Source: an uncultured Clostridium sp.
Lineage (GTDB): Bacteria; Bacillota; Clostridia; UBA1212; UBA1255
Assembly (NCBI GenBank): GCA_900543695.1
Contig: UQSG01000009.1
Coordinates: 1-64,000, forward strand
Direction: 5' to 3'
Length of the DNA: 64,000 bases
Shown: positions 9,284 through 19,293 of the stretch, piece by piece
How the letters are laid out: every line of letters starts with the position of its first letter
How positions within the stretch are numbered: position 1 is the stretch's first letter
Notes under the pieces: generated by a model
What the model was told of the DNA's origin: nothing
The model's input: the letters and a program-made list of their open reading frames with translations, nothing else
The model's database searches: none
Translations under genes and position numbers: made by a program

Positions 9284-10317
9284 GCGCCAGAATGTACGGA
9301 ATCAATGATTTGAGAATGGAAGAAGTGCCTGTGCCGGAAATCGGCCCGGATGAGCTGCTGGTTGAGGTAAAGGCGGCGGCGGTCTGCGGTACGGACGTGC
9401 GCATTTTTCAGAACGGAGCGGAAAATATTTCGCCGGAAACGCCTCTGATTCTCGGACATGAAATCGCCGGAGTGATTTGCGCGGCCGGACAGCGCGTAAC
9501 GGCATATCGGGCCGGACAGCGCGTGGCGATCGCTCCTAATTTTGGATGCGGCGTCTGCGGCGCCTGTGTCAGCGGCAACAGCCAGCTTTGCGCTGAGTAT
9601 CAGGCGCTGGGCATTCACATGGCGGGCGGCTTTGCAGAATACGTTCGCGTTCCGGCAAAAGCGGTGGCCTCCGGCAACGTGACGCTGATCCCGGACGGAG
9701 TCTCCTTCCGGGCCGCAGCCGTGAACGAGCCGCTGTCCTGCGCGTTTAACGGTTCGGAACGCTGCGGGATCCGGCCGGGCGATACGGTAGTTATTATCGG
9801 CGCCGGTCCCATCGGCGTCATGCATGCCATGCTGGCTGAAATGGCCGGAGCCGGCTGCGTGATTGTTAATGATTTATCGGCGGAACGGCTGGCCGCATGC
9901 CGCCGGGTCAGCAGCCGGTTTGTTGCGGTTCAGTCGGATATAAAGGAAGCTGTACGGGATATCACATCCGGTAACGGTGCGGATGTGTGCATAACGGCTT
10001 GTCCGGCGCCGGCGGCGCAGAGTCTGGCTCTGGAGCTCTGCGGACTGAACGCCAGGGTAAATTTTTTCGGGGGCGTACCGGCGGGGAAACAGCCGGCAGC
10101 GCTCAATACAAACCTGATTCATTATAAACAGCTGCTTGTCAGCGGCACCACGCGCTCCAGCCTGACGCAGTTCCGCAGGACGCTTGGATTTATTGCAGCC
10201 GGACTTTTGAATGTGGATGCTTTGGTTACGGATACGTACGCGCTGGAGCAGACGCCGGAAGCGTTTTCCAATGCGGCTCATGCAAAGGGTTTGAAGCACG
10301 TGATTTGCAGAGACTGA
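9277..10317 (+). CDS. zinc-dependent medium-chain dehydrogenase (sorbitol/threonine dehydrogenase-like)
   Basis: A 346-residue MDR enzyme. The catalytic zinc ligands appear as Cys37 (VCGTD), His61-Glu62 (GHEIAG), and the structural zinc loop has four cysteines at about 91, 94, 97 and 105. The NAD(H)-binding motif is VVIIGAGPIGVMHA near residue 170. Members interconvert polyols and ketoses or oxidise a secondary alcohol of a sugar acid. It overlaps the preceding oxidoreductase by 7 bases, suggesting that two redox steps act on the same intermediate. The substrate is unknown. Confidence 0.88.
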   Translation: MLSARMYGINDLRMEEVPVPEIGPDELLVEVKAAAVCGTDVRIFQNGAENISPETPLILGHEIAGVICAAGQRVTAYRAGQRVAIAPNFGCGVCGACVSGNSQLCAEYQALGIHMAGGFAEYVRVPAKAVASGNVTLIPDGVSFRAAAVNEPLSCAFNGSERCGIRPGDTVVIIGAGPIGVMHAMLAEMAGAGCVIVNDLSAERLAACRRVSSRFVAVQSDIKEAVRDITSGNGADVCITACPAPAAQSLALELCGLNARVNFFGGVPAGKQPAALNTNLIHYKQLLVSGTTRSSLTQFRRTLGFIAAGLLNVDALVTDTYALEQTPEAFSNAAHAKGLKHVICRD

Positions 10318-10343
10318 AAACACAAAAGGATGATACTGCGGAT

Positions 10344-11882
10344 ATGAAGAAAACAGCGTATGTGATCGGAATTGATATTGGAACGCAGGGAACAAAGGCC
10401 GGATTGTTTGACGCCTCCGGCGTCTGCTATGCGGAGGCCTATGAGGCTTCTGTATTGCTGCATCCCGCGCCCGGCGCGGTCGAGCAGGATCCGGACGCCC
10501 TGTATGCTTCCGTACTGCATACGGTGCGGGAGGTGCTGGAGAAAAGCGGCGCAGCGCCGGGCGCGGTGCTGGCTCTTAGCGTGGCCGGCCAGATGGCCGG
10601 CATTCAGGGAATCGATCGGGAATGGAATGCGGTCACGCCGTACGATAACTGGCTGGATACGCGGTGCGAGCCGTATATCCGCGAAATGAAAGCAGAAGCA
10701 GAAGAGGAAATCATCCGCAGCACCGGCGGACCGGTGACCTATGCCCACGGTCCGAAAATTTTGTGGTGGAAACGGCAGCGTCCGGATGTATATCAAAAGA
10801 TATACCGGTTTGTACCTTTAAGCGCTTATGTTGCCGGAAGGCTCTGCGGGCTGAAAGGCGATCAGGCCTGGTTTGACTATACGCATCTGCATTTCACTGG
10901 ATTTTCAGATACGAAGAGCTATACATGGAATCCGGCGCTGCTGCGGACGTTCGGCGTGGACGGAGCCCGGCTGGGCTGCATCCGTTCTCCTTACGATGTC
11001 GTGGGCGGGCTGACAAAGGCCGCCGCGGAAGTCTGCGGCCTGCGCGCCGGCACGCCGATCACGGCCGGCTGCGGAGACTCTGCGGCTTCTTCCCTGGGCG
11101 CCGGCATAACGGAGCCCGGCATCCTCTATGACGTGGCCGGAACGGCGTCTATTTTTTCGGCCTGTACGGATTTTTTCGCACCGGATACAGAAAATCGGAC
11201 TGTGCTGTATGCGCATTCTGTGATCCGCGATCTGTGGATCCCGCTGGCGTATATCAGCGGCGGAGGGCTTTGCCTGCGCTGGTTCCGAGACACGTTCCTC
11301 GGCGCATCCTCGGGCGGGAGCGGCTACGGCCTGCTGGAGCAGGAAGCCGCAGGCGTGGAGCCGGGCAGCGCCGGACTATATTTTATACCGCACTTTGCAG
11401 GCAGAACCTGTCCCAACGATCCGTCGGTGCGGGGAACCTGGCTGGGACTGGAATGGCATCATACCCGGGCGCATATGTATCGCTCCGTTATGGAAGCCAT
11501 TGCATACGAATACCGCTTATATAATAAAATCATATCAGATAAAACCGGACAGAACGCTTCTGTGGTCTACGGCGTCGGCGGCGGTTCCGAAAGCACGGTG
11601 TTTAATCAGATCAAGGCGGACGTCCTTGGAGCGGATTATGTACCGATGAAGTGCGGAGATACGGGAATTGCCGGCAGCGCGCTGATCGCCGGCATGGCGG
11701 CCGGCCTGTATTCGGACGAACAGGATATGCGGCGGGCAGCTGCCGCCAACGTCAAAAAAGGCGAAGCCGTACGATTCAATAAAGACGCGCATACAGCGTA
11801 TTCATCCTGTGCAGAAACGTATGTGCAAATGCTGCAGGGCGTTCAGGCCCTGTATAAGATACGACCGGAGGAAACAGAATGA
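10344..11882 (+). CDS. FGGY-family carbohydrate kinase (xylulokinase-like)
   Basis: A 512-residue sugar kinase. The N-terminal phosphate-binding motif IGIDIGTQGTKAG, the VAGQMAG segment, the catalytic-Asp region AGCGDSAASSLGAG (near residue 240) and the C-terminal GGGSES adenosine motif are all present. The closest overall pattern is xylulokinase, but FGGY kinases act on many ketoses and polyols. ATG 10344 was chosen because the IGIDIGT motif follows directly; an upstream in-frame ATG at 10305 would add 13 residues. The stop codon overlaps the next start (ATGA). It would trap the ketose made by the isomerase and epimerase of the same operon. Confidence 0.88.
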   Translation: MKKTAYVIGIDIGTQGTKAGLFDASGVCYAEAYEASVLLHPAPGAVEQDPDALYASVLHTVREVLEKSGAAPGAVLALSVAGQMAGIQGIDREWNAVTPYDNWLDTRCEPYIREMKAEAEEEIIRSTGGPVTYAHGPKILWWKRQRPDVYQKIYRFVPLSAYVAGRLCGLKGDQAWFDYTHLHFTGFSDTKSYTWNPALLRTFGVDGARLGCIRSPYDVVGGLTKAAAEVCGLRAGTPITAGCGDSAASSLGAGITEPGILYDVAGTASIFSACTDFFAPDTENRTVLYAHSVIRDLWIPLAYISGGGLCLRWFRDTFLGASSGGSGYGLLEQEAAGVEPGSAGLYFIPHFAGRTCPNDPSVRGTWLGLEWHHTRAHMYRSVMEAIAYEYRLYNKIISDKTGQNASVVYGVGGGSESTVFNQIKADVLGADYVPMKCGDTGIAGSALIAGMAAGLYSDEQDMRRAAAANVKKGEAVRFNKDAHTAYSSCAETYVQMLQGVQALYKIRPEETE

Positions 11883-12694
11883 AAACAGGAAAATCAAAAG
11901 AAACGCTCTTTGCAGAGGAGCGGCAGGCACAGATCTTAAAAACATTAAAGGCAGAGCACAAGGTTTTCGTACCGGCTCTGTGCGAGCTTTTCGACGTATC
12001 TCCGGTAACCATACGGAACGACCTGAATTATATGCAGGAAAAGGGACTGCTGAAACGGACGCACGGCGGCGCGGTACTGAAAAGCAAAATCGGCTATGAG
12101 GAAAATGTCGCGGAAAAGCTGAGCAAGAATCAGCGGCAGAAGGAGAAAATCGCCGAGCTGGCAGTGAGCTATGTGGAGGACGGCGACATTATCGCCCTGG
12201 ATACGGGAACCACCATGCTGGCCTTTGCCAAAAAGCTGACAGAAAAGAAAAATCTGACTATTGTGACGAATGATTTGAATATTGCTGCGTATTTTGACAG
12301 CAATAAAGAAGACATCACAGTGATCCTGCTGGGCGGCGTCCTCCGCAAAAAGCACGGCTGCACGCTGGGAGGCATGACGTTAAACGGTCTGGAGGGACTG
12401 CGGGTAGACAAATGCTTTCTGGCGACCAACGGCCTGACCGCCGAATTCGGCTTGTCAACGCCGGATATGAATCATGCAGAGGTGAAGAAAAAGCTGGCCG
12501 GCATAGGAGAACAGACCATTCTGCTCTGCGGCAGCGAAAAAATCGGCCGCAATGTATTTGTAAAAATCATGGATGTAACAAAAATCGATATTCTGATCAC
12601 CGATTCCGGAATCGATGAAACAGAGGCTCAGAAGCTGGAAGAGCTGGGCGTTGAAATAAAAACGGTATCTATGGAGGAAGGGCATGACGAATAA
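11879..12694 (+). CDS. DeoR-family transcriptional regulator
   Basis: A 271-residue protein with the DeoR winged helix at residues about 15-65 (ERQAQILKTLKAEHKVFV, then SPVTIRNDLNYMQEKGLLKRTHGGAVL) and the C-terminal sugar-phosphate sensor fold (IALDTGTTMLAFAKKL, LTIVTNDLNIA, LLGGVLRKKHGCTLG). Regulators of this type are usually repressors released by a phosphorylated sugar intermediate. It overlaps the kinase gene by 4 bases and the epimerase by 11, so it lies inside the operon it presumably controls, with the kinase product as a likely signal. Confidence 0.9.
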   Translation: MKTGKSKETLFAEERQAQILKTLKAEHKVFVPALCELFDVSPVTIRNDLNYMQEKGLLKRTHGGAVLKSKIGYEENVAEKLSKNQRQKEKIAELAVSYVEDGDIIALDTGTTMLAFAKKLTEKKNLTIVTNDLNIAAYFDSNKEDITVILLGGVLRKKHGCTLGGMTLNGLEGLRVDKCFLATNGLTAEFGLSTPDMNHAEVKKKLAGIGEQTILLCGSEKIGRNVFVKIMDVTKIDILITDSGIDETEAQKLEELGVEIKTVSMEEGHDE

Positions 12695-13607
12695 AACAGG
12701 CATTTATTTTGCATTCTGGGAACGGAACTGGAGCGCGGATTACTGCGCGTATATTGAGAAAACAAAACGGCTGGGCTTTGATACGCTGGAGCTGGGTGCC
12801 GGCGCGCTGGCAGACATGACGCAGAGTGAGCTGAAGCGGATTGCCGATACAGCGAAATCCGCGGAAATGGATTTGACCTACTGCATCGGCCTGCCCGCGC
12901 AATATAATGTAGCGTCTCCCGATGAAGCCGTCCGGAAACGCGGAGTCGCATATCTGCAGGAGCTGCTGCGCCGCATCGCGTTTATGGGCGGCGACATGCT
13001 GGGCGGGATCCTGTACGCTGCCTGGCCTGACCGCATTTCCTCTCAAAGCGAGCGGGAGGCGGCCAGAGAAAAAAGCCTCCAGAGTATGCGCGTGCTTGCG
13101 GAAACGGCGGAAAATCTCGGAATCACGCTTTGCCTGGAAATAGTGAACCGCTTTGAACAGTTTATTATGAATACTGCATCGGAGGGAGCAGCCTATCTGA
13201 AGGATCTTGAACGCTGCTGCCAAAGTGCCGGCGCCGTCCGGCTGCTGCTGGATACCTTCCATATGAACATCGAGGAGGACGATCTGTACGCAGCCATACG
13301 GTATGCTGGAGAGAAAGGGCTGATCGGCCATTTCCACATCGGAGAATGCAACCGGAAGGCGCCGGGAGAGGGCAGCGGCCGTATGCCGTGGAACGAGATC
13401 ATACGGGCGCTGGGCGACTGTAAATACAGCGGCCGGATCGTTATGGAGCCGTTCATCAAGCCCGGCGGCGAGGTGGGACGCGACATCCGGCTGTACCGCG
13501 ATCTGAGCGGCGGCTGCACAGAAGAAGAAATGGATCAAAAAGCGGCGAATGCCTGCGCTTTTATAAAAAATCTTCTATACCGGTATGAAAATCCGGTACG
13601 GGATTAA
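12684..13607 (+). CDS. ketose 3-epimerase (D-allulose/D-tagatose 3-epimerase-like)
   Basis: A 307-residue TIM-barrel protein of the AP_endonuc_2/xylose-isomerase-like superfamily. The metal and catalytic residues of D-psicose (allulose) 3-epimerases appear in order: Glu152 (LEIVNRFEQFIMNTA), Asp190 (LLLDTFHMNIEE), His216 (IGHFHIGECNRKAPG) and Glu255 (RIVMEPF). These segments closely resemble the Agrobacterium enzyme as I remember it. It interconverts the C3 configuration of free ketoses such as fructose/allulose or tagatose/sorbose. ATG 12684 follows GGAGGAAG. It sits between DeoR and a GH2 glycosidase, and would supply the FGGY kinase. Which ketose is used in vivo is unknown. Confidence 0.85.
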   Translation: MTNKTGIYFAFWERNWSADYCAYIEKTKRLGFDTLELGAGALADMTQSELKRIADTAKSAEMDLTYCIGLPAQYNVASPDEAVRKRGVAYLQELLRRIAFMGGDMLGGILYAAWPDRISSQSEREAAREKSLQSMRVLAETAENLGITLCLEIVNRFEQFIMNTASEGAAYLKDLERCCQSAGAVRLLLDTFHMNIEEDDLYAAIRYAGEKGLIGHFHIGECNRKAPGEGSGRMPWNEIIRALGDCKYSGRIVMEPFIKPGGEVGRDIRLYRDLSGGCTEEEMDQKAANACAFIKNLLYRYENPVRD

Positions 13608-13622
13608 ACGGTGAGGTGTAAT

Positions 13623-16600
13623 ATGCGTAGATTTTACAGAAAGTATTTTACGATGGCGGCGATGACTGCGCTGTGCCTGCTTCTGTCGCTGGGCGCGTTT
13701 GCCGGCTGGGCGCAGACGCTGTCCGACGTAGAGCAGTCTACTACGATGAAAGCTTCTTCTCCCATGGATAAAGAGCCGATTGTGATCGGGCTGCAGAAGG
13801 GCGAGACGGTGGTTCGGAGAGAGCCGGAGCGCATTGATCTGAACGGAGCCTGGGAGCTGACCGATCAGGGCTCCGCGGAGGAAAACAGCAGGCCGGACGC
13901 GGCATGGGCCGGCGCGTATACGGTTTCCGTGCCGTCGAGCATCAGCAGCGCGCTGCAGGAGGCCGGAGCAATCGAGGATCCCATGTACGGACGGAACGAC
14001 GCAGCAGCCAAAGCGCTCGGAGAGCGAAACTGGTATTACAGAAAAACGTTTTCGTACGGAGGTCCCGGAGAAAGCGTCCGCCTGTGCTTTGACGGCGTGG
14101 CGGATCGCTGCAGGATTTATCTGAACGGGGAAGAGATCGGCAGCCATCAGGGGATGTTCGGCGGCCCATACCTGGACGTCACGGAGTATGTCGTTCAGGG
14201 AGAAAACACACTGGTGGTAATGCTGCTGCCGGTGCTGCCTTATACGGAAACCGTCGTATTTAACTGTTCCTACGCCTGGCATTATGCGGATCTGCCGCCG
14301 ATCGGCATCTGGAATGACGTGTATCTCGAGGACGTGACGGAGGTCGAGGTAGACAGTCCGTTTATTACGACGGTATCCCATGAAACGGGCACGCTGGATC
14401 TGAGCGTGGATCTGACAGCCGCGCAGACCGCGCCGATATCCGGCACGCTGAACGGTACGATCCGTCCGAAAAATTTCGAAGGCGACGCATATTCCTTTAC
14501 TTACGAGGTAAACGAAGCCGCTGCGGGGAACGCCAACGTAAGGCTGCGCTTTGACCTGCCGGAATTCCGGCTGTGGTGGCCGAATGGCGTCGGAGAGCAG
14601 AATCTGTATGTGCTGGAAATTTCTTTTACGGATGAAAACGGCGTCACCTCCTACAGCGAGGACACCTTTGCGGTACGCACGTTGGAGCTGACGTCCGGCA
14701 GTAAGACGGAAAATCCCGCGCAGTACAACCGTACGGTAGAGATCAACGGACGTCCCGTCTTTATGAAAGGGGCCGGCTGGTGTACGATCGACGCAATGAT
14801 GCATTTTACGCGCGAGGATTACGACAGGATCCTTTCCCGCGCCTACGACCAGGGACTGAACTTTCTGCGCGCCTGGGGCGGCGGACTGGTGGAAACCGAT
14901 GATTTTTATGATTTGTGCGATGAATATGGTATTTGCGTGTATCAGGAGTGGCCTACCTGCTGGGACAGCTATAAGACGCAGCCGGCGGATGTGCTGTATG
15001 AGACGGTAATTCTGAATACGAAACGGATCCGGAATCATCCGTCCCTGATCGTATACGGCGGCGGCAACGAGGGCACGGCGGCTGCCGACGAAGAGGTGCT
15101 GAACAATATCGGCAGGCTGACGTACGAGTATGACGGCACGCGCGATTTCTGGCGCCAGGACGGCGGCCACGGCGGCGCGGGCATGACGCACGACCATATC
15201 TGGTGGGGGGGACAGTCTCCGGAGCACTATGCATCTGTATATGCGGAGTACACGGGCAACCTTCATGAATACGGACTGGGCTCCATGATGAATCTGGAGT
15301 CCATCGCCAAATACGCTACGGCGGAGGAAATGGCGCAGTGGCCGATCGATCCGGAGGGCACGATCGCTTACCACACGTCGACCTTCAACGGGATGAAGGG
15401 CTGGAATCCGTCGCCGCACGGCTATGATATTGACACGCACATCTGGTACGCCAGCCTGTTTGCTGAGGTAAACGACCTGGAAAGCCTGGTGACCGGCTCC
15501 CAGATCGCACAGACCATGGCGAAGTATTTTGCGATTCAGAACGCCCGCATCAACAATCCGGACGTGTCGCTGGTATGCTACTATAAATTTAATGACGTGT
15601 ATCCCGGCGCGTCGTGGAGCGTTGTGGACTGGTACGGTACGCCGAAGATGGCTTACTATTTCATACAGGATGCGTTTCAGCCTTTAATGGCGACGGCAAA
15701 ATTTGACCGCTACAATACCTTTGATAAGTCGGAAAAGGAGCTTACGCTGCCGGTTCATATTCTGGACGACGCAGACGAACTGAACGGCGCCGACTGGAAG
15801 GTTTCCGTTAAAGCCTATGACAATCAGTTCCGCGTGGTTAAGGAGGAGTCCTGGAGCGGCAGCGGCAGCACCGGGTACAGCCTGCACGTGGGCGATTTCT
15901 ACCTGGACGCATCGCAGACGGATTCCGCGCCTCTGTATATTGTGATCGATCTGGAGAAAAACGGCGAGGCGGTCTCCCGCTCTTATGCGTTTCTGAATGC
16001 GGAGCAGGAGCAGGGAAGCCTGTTCTATGTGCCGACGGCCAGCCTGGAATATACCGTAGAGGGCAATACCTATACGGTTACCAATACGGGCGATGTTCCG
16101 GCGGTGGGCGTACATTTTATCTGCCCGGAGGTTTCGGATACGTTCCGGTGCAGCGATAACTATTTCTGGCTGGAGCCCGGAGAAACGAAACAAATTACCG
16201 TGAATTCCACGGAGGGCGTGGAAGGCTTCGACGCGTTTAATCTGGCGGATTCCGACGATACGGAAGCGCCGGGCGCGCCGGGCAGCCTAAAGGCGGAAGC
16301 TGCGGCTTACGACACGCTGCAGCTGACCTGGACGGCGGCGAAGGACAACAGCCGGATTTTGCAGTACGAAATTTATCTTAACGGCGAATATTACGGATAT
16401 GTGAAGGGCTCGGCCACGGAAGCGGAAATTACAGGTCTTTCGGAGCTGACCGAATATACGGTAACGCTTGTTGCCGTAGACGGAAATATGAACCGTTCCT
16501 CTGCTTCCGGCGAGGCGGCCTGCACCACGCTGGCCGATCTGGAAGCGCCGGTGGCGCAGCGCCTGAAGCTTCTGGATGCGTCGACGGCGGAAATCGTGTT

Positions 16601-17855
16601 CAGCCGTCCGGTGCGCGCGGATTCTGCGGCCGTTCTGGACTATTATCTTTTAAATAACGGCGCCCGTGTCACCTCCGCCGCGCTGCTTGAGGACGGCGTT
16701 ACGGTCCGGATCACCATGGAAGGCGTGGATGAGACAAATCTGTCGTCGTATACCCTGACAGTGATGGGCGTTCAGGATACCACGGCCACCGGAAACTATG
16801 CCAGACGGAATAAGTTTACGCTCGGACTGGATCTTGTCGGCAGCTGGCATTTCGAAGACGGCGGAGAAACGCTTGCGGATGACAGTGGAATTCACAGCCA
16901 CGGCAGCCTGGGAGGCGCGGAATTTACGGAGGGGCGATTTGGAAACGGCCTGCTGATGCCGGAAAGCGGTGAAACGCTGCTGTCAGAGAGCACGGATTTC
17001 CGCCTGGAGGGCTCTACAATCGCGTTCTGGATCAAGCCCGGCGCGCTGAGCGGTTTCAATGTGCTGCTGGCAAAGGGCGACAAAACGGAGGGGCACTTCG
17101 AAATTTATACCAGCGAGGGAGACCTGCGGATCTACGGTCCGGAGATCGGAGATCTGAGCTTCGGCGTTAATCTGAAATATTATGAGGATCAGTGGACGCA
17201 CCTTGCATTTACCTGTGAAGACCGTAAGGTGACGGTATACGTCAACGGCAGCGCGCTCCGAAGCGTGCGGCTTACCGGCGAGCTTAAGGATACGAAGCAA
17301 AAGCTTTGCTTAGGCTCCCTGCCCGCCGGCTCCATGAAAACGCCCGGCGTCTTCGACGAGGTCTATCTCTTTGCTTCGCTGCTGAGCGAGGAACAGATCG
17401 CCGGCCTGTATACCAACGCGCTGTTTACGGATGTGGCCATGGAATTCGCCCATTATCAGGTAAAAGCAGGCAGCAGCAGGAAAATCAATATCCTTTACTC
17501 CGGCGACGCATCGCCTGAGAGCGTACGGCTGATCTGGACCTCCTCCGACGAGAGCATCGCCACAGTAGATCAGGACGGTACGGTAACGACGTATGCCTAT
17601 GGTACGGTTCTGATTACCGCATATACTGAGGACGGAAAATATATCGAGCGGTGCGTGCTGGAGTCCGGCGACTTCGAGGAACCGTCCGGCTCCGGCCCGA
17701 GCTTGCTTTTGATCGTGGCGGTCTGCTGCGGCGTACTGATTGCTGCCGCCGCCGTTTTCGTGATCGTCATGGTAATGAAAATCAATCGAAAAAATACAGA
17801 GGCCCGAAGCGATCGGGAGAAAGAGGAGGAATCCGGTGACAATGGAAAAGAATAA
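13623..17855 (+). CDS. membrane-anchored multidomain GH2 glycosidase with FN3, LamG and Big_2 modules
   Basis: A 1410-residue exported enzyme. A signal peptide (residues about 1-30) is followed by the GH2 sugar-binding jelly roll (about 70-240, DGVADRCRIYLNGEEIGSHQGMF), an Ig-like domain and the TIM barrel (about 360-680). The acid/base glutamate is Glu483 in YGGGNEG and the likely nucleophile Glu549 in LHEYGLGS. The pattern is nearest to exo-beta-mannosidases and exo-glucosaminidases. Then come an FN3 module (about 880-970), a further Ig-like module, a LamG domain (about 1070-1260), a Big_2 domain (about 1275-1350) and one membrane helix before a charged tail. It should act outside the cell. 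ATG 13623 follows GTGAGGTG. The specificity is not readable. Confidence 0.85.
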   Translation: MRRFYRKYFTMAAMTALCLLLSLGAFAGWAQTLSDVEQSTTMKASSPMDKEPIVIGLQKGETVVRREPERIDLNGAWELTDQGSAEENSRPDAAWAGAYTVSVPSSISSALQEAGAIEDPMYGRNDAAAKALGERNWYYRKTFSYGGPGESVRLCFDGVADRCRIYLNGEEIGSHQGMFGGPYLDVTEYVVQGENTLVVMLLPVLPYTETVVFNCSYAWHYADLPPIGIWNDVYLEDVTEVEVDSPFITTVSHETGTLDLSVDLTAAQTAPISGTLNGTIRPKNFEGDAYSFTYEVNEAAAGNANVRLRFDLPEFRLWWPNGVGEQNLYVLEISFTDENGVTSYSEDTFAVRTLELTSGSKTENPAQYNRTVEINGRPVFMKGAGWCTIDAMMHFTREDYDRILSRAYDQGLNFLRAWGGGLVETDDFYDLCDEYGICVYQEWPTCWDSYKTQPADVLYETVILNTKRIRNHPSLIVYGGGNEGTAAADEEVLNNIGRLTYEYDGTRDFWRQDGGHGGAGMTHDHIWWGGQSPEHYASVYAEYTGNLHEYGLGSMMNLESIAKYATAEEMAQWPIDPEGTIAYHTSTFNGMKGWNPSPHGYDIDTHIWYASLFAEVNDLESLVTGSQIAQTMAKYFAIQNARINNPDVSLVCYYKFNDVYPGASWSVVDWYGTPKMAYYFIQDAFQPLMATAKFDRYNTFDKSEKELTLPVHILDDADELNGADWKVSVKAYDNQFRVVKEESWSGSGSTGYSLHVGDFYLDASQTDSAPLYIVIDLEKNGEAVSRSYAFLNAEQEQGSLFYVPTASLEYTVEGNTYTVTNTGDVPAVGVHFICPEVSDTFRCSDNYFWLEPGETKQITVNSTEGVEGFDAFNLADSDDTEAPGAPGSLKAEAAAYDTLQLTWTAAKDNSRILQYEIYLNGEYYGYVKGSATEAEITGLSELTEYTVTLVAVDGNMNRSSASGEAACTTLADLEAPVAQRLKLLDASTAEIVFSRPVRADSAAVLDYYLLNNGARVTSAALLEDGVTVRITMEGVDETNLSSYTLTVMGVQDTTATGNYARRNKFTLGLDLVGSWHFEDGGETLADDSGIHSHGSLGGAEFTEGRFGNGLLMPESGETLLSESTDFRLEGSTIAFWIKPGALSGFNVLLAKGDKTEGHFEIYTSEGDLRIYGPEIGDLSFGVNLKYYEDQWTHLAFTCEDRKVTVYVNGSALRSVRLTGELKDTKQKLCLGSLPAGSMKTPGVFDEVYLFASLLSEEQIAGLYTNALFTDVAMEFAHYQVKAGSSRKINILYSGDASPESVRLIWTSSDESIATVDQDGTVTTYAYGTVLITAYTEDGKYIERCVLESGDFEEPSGSGPSLLLIVAVCCGVLIAAAAVFVIVMVMKINRKNTEARSDREKEEESGDNGKE

Positions 17856-19266
17856 AATTAAAGTCGGTATTTTGACCATGTCCGACGGCAGACCGTATCT
17901 GCACGCGGAATATGAAGCGCTGAATTTTCAATATCAGCATGACATTGCGGCTGTGCTGGAGGCTTCCGGCGACTTTGAGGTGATTGAGGGCCGGCAGGTA
18001 ATCAATACCAATACGGCGGCAAAGGAAGAAGGGATGCGGCTGCTGCAGGCTGGTGCGGAAATGACCATTTTTAATTACACCATATGGTGCTATCCCCAGT
18101 TTACCGCCGTGGCCAGAAATTTTGCACCGGGCCCGTATCTGCTCTTCAGCAATCAGCATCCGTCGGAGTGCGGCATGGTGGGGATGCTGGCGGCGGCCGG
18201 CACGCTGGATCAGCTGGATGTGAAATACAAGCGGTTATGGGGTTCTGTTCATGATCCGGAGGTACAGCGGAAGCTGTTTGCATTTCTGAAGGCTGCGGCT
18301 GCTGCAGTGCGGCTGCGGGGCCTGACGTTCGGAAATTTTGGCGGCCGCCCTCTGGGAATGTATACGGCGGTGGCGAATGTGGATGAATGGCAGAAGCGCT
18401 TTGGCATCGATGTGGAAAACATTGAACAGGATGACATTATTCGGGCCGGAGATACGATTGCGGCAGGCAGGGTAGAGCAGGCGTTCAAATGGCTGACGGC
18501 GCATGTGGGTTCCATTCAGTATGACGGCCTCGGACTGACGCCGGAAAAGCTGAAAACCCAGATTCGCTCGTACTACGGACTCCGGAAAATTATCGACGAA
18601 CGAAAGCTGGACTTTGTGGGCATTAAAGCGCACGGCGACCTGACGGACCGGTATGTGACCATGGATGTGGCGGAAGCCTTTCTGAACGATCCTTACGATT
18701 TCGACGGGCCTCACGAGCCGATTGTGGCCGCTACGGAGGCCGACATGGACGGCGCGCTGACCATGCAGATTTTTAAAATGATTTCCGGCTCGCCGGTGCT
18801 GTTTGCAGATGTCCGCCACTATGACAAGGAAAATGATGTGTGGTTTTTCTCCAATTCCGGCACCCATGCCACATTTTTTGCGGGGGCCTCCTACGATCCG
18901 GCGGAAAATCTGAAATACGTGACCTTTTATCCGGAAACGCATTATTATCCGGCCGGCGGCGCCAGCGTACATCATTTTGCAAAAGCAGGGAAGGTGACGC
19001 TGGCCAGACTGACCAGAAAGAAAGGCCAGTATCGGCTGACGATCGTTCCTGCGGAGTTTGTGGAATTCGACCGGGAGAAAATGCTGGCAATGGGCGCTAC
19101 GACCACGCCGGCATGGCCCTGCGCTTTTACAAGGCTGCACGTTCCGGCCGATGAATTTATTGAGCGGTATCCCTGCAACCACATTCATGGGGTATACGGC
19201 GATTATGTGGAAGCTCTGAAGCATGCGGCGTATCTTCTGGATATTGACGTTGAGATCTATCAATGA
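17836..19266 (+). CDS. L-fucose/L-arabinose isomerase-family protein
   Basis: A 476-residue cytosolic protein of the FucI/AraA-like isomerase superfamily. It shows the Rossmann-like N-terminal domain (VGILTMSDGRPYLH), a NYTIWCYPQ segment, the metal-site glutamate in ATEADMDGALTMQI and the C-terminal beta domain with HYYPAGGASVHHF. The family converts aldoses such as fucose, arabinose or their deoxy relatives into ketoses using Mn2+. It is shorter than E. coli FucI (591 residues), typical for the smaller fucose-isomerase-like group. Start is GTG 17836 (GAGGAGG 6 bases before) or ATG 17842; either overlaps the GH2 gene by 14-20 bases. Its ketose product would feed the epimerase and kinase. Confidence 0.8.
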   Translation: MTMEKNKIKVGILTMSDGRPYLHAEYEALNFQYQHDIAAVLEASGDFEVIEGRQVINTNTAAKEEGMRLLQAGAEMTIFNYTIWCYPQFTAVARNFAPGPYLLFSNQHPSECGMVGMLAAAGTLDQLDVKYKRLWGSVHDPEVQRKLFAFLKAAAAAVRLRGLTFGNFGGRPLGMYTAVANVDEWQKRFGIDVENIEQDDIIRAGDTIAAGRVEQAFKWLTAHVGSIQYDGLGLTPEKLKTQIRSYYGLRKIIDERKLDFVGIKAHGDLTDRYVTMDVAEAFLNDPYDFDGPHEPIVAATEADMDGALTMQIFKMISGSPVLFADVRHYDKENDVWFFSNSGTHATFFAGASYDPAENLKYVTFYPETHYYPAGGASVHHFAKAGKVTLARLTRKKGQYRLTIVPAEFVEFDREKMLAMGATTTPAWPCAFTRLHVPADEFIERYPCNHIHGVYGDYVEALKHAAYLLDIDVEIYQ

Positions 19267-19293
19267 CGCGGCTTCGAAAAACGGAGGAAAACA

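Noticed and set aside
8246..10317. C-glycoside deglycosylation (Dgp-like) locus because of the Gfo/Idh/MocA enzyme
   Set aside because: The lyase partners expected for that system are missing; only the oxidoreductase family is shared.
13575..15440. Long open frame of 621 codons on the minus strand inside the GH2 gene
   Set aside because: No ribosome site, low-complexity Arg/His-rich translation, and it lies opposite a clearly coding gene in a G+C-rich stretch.
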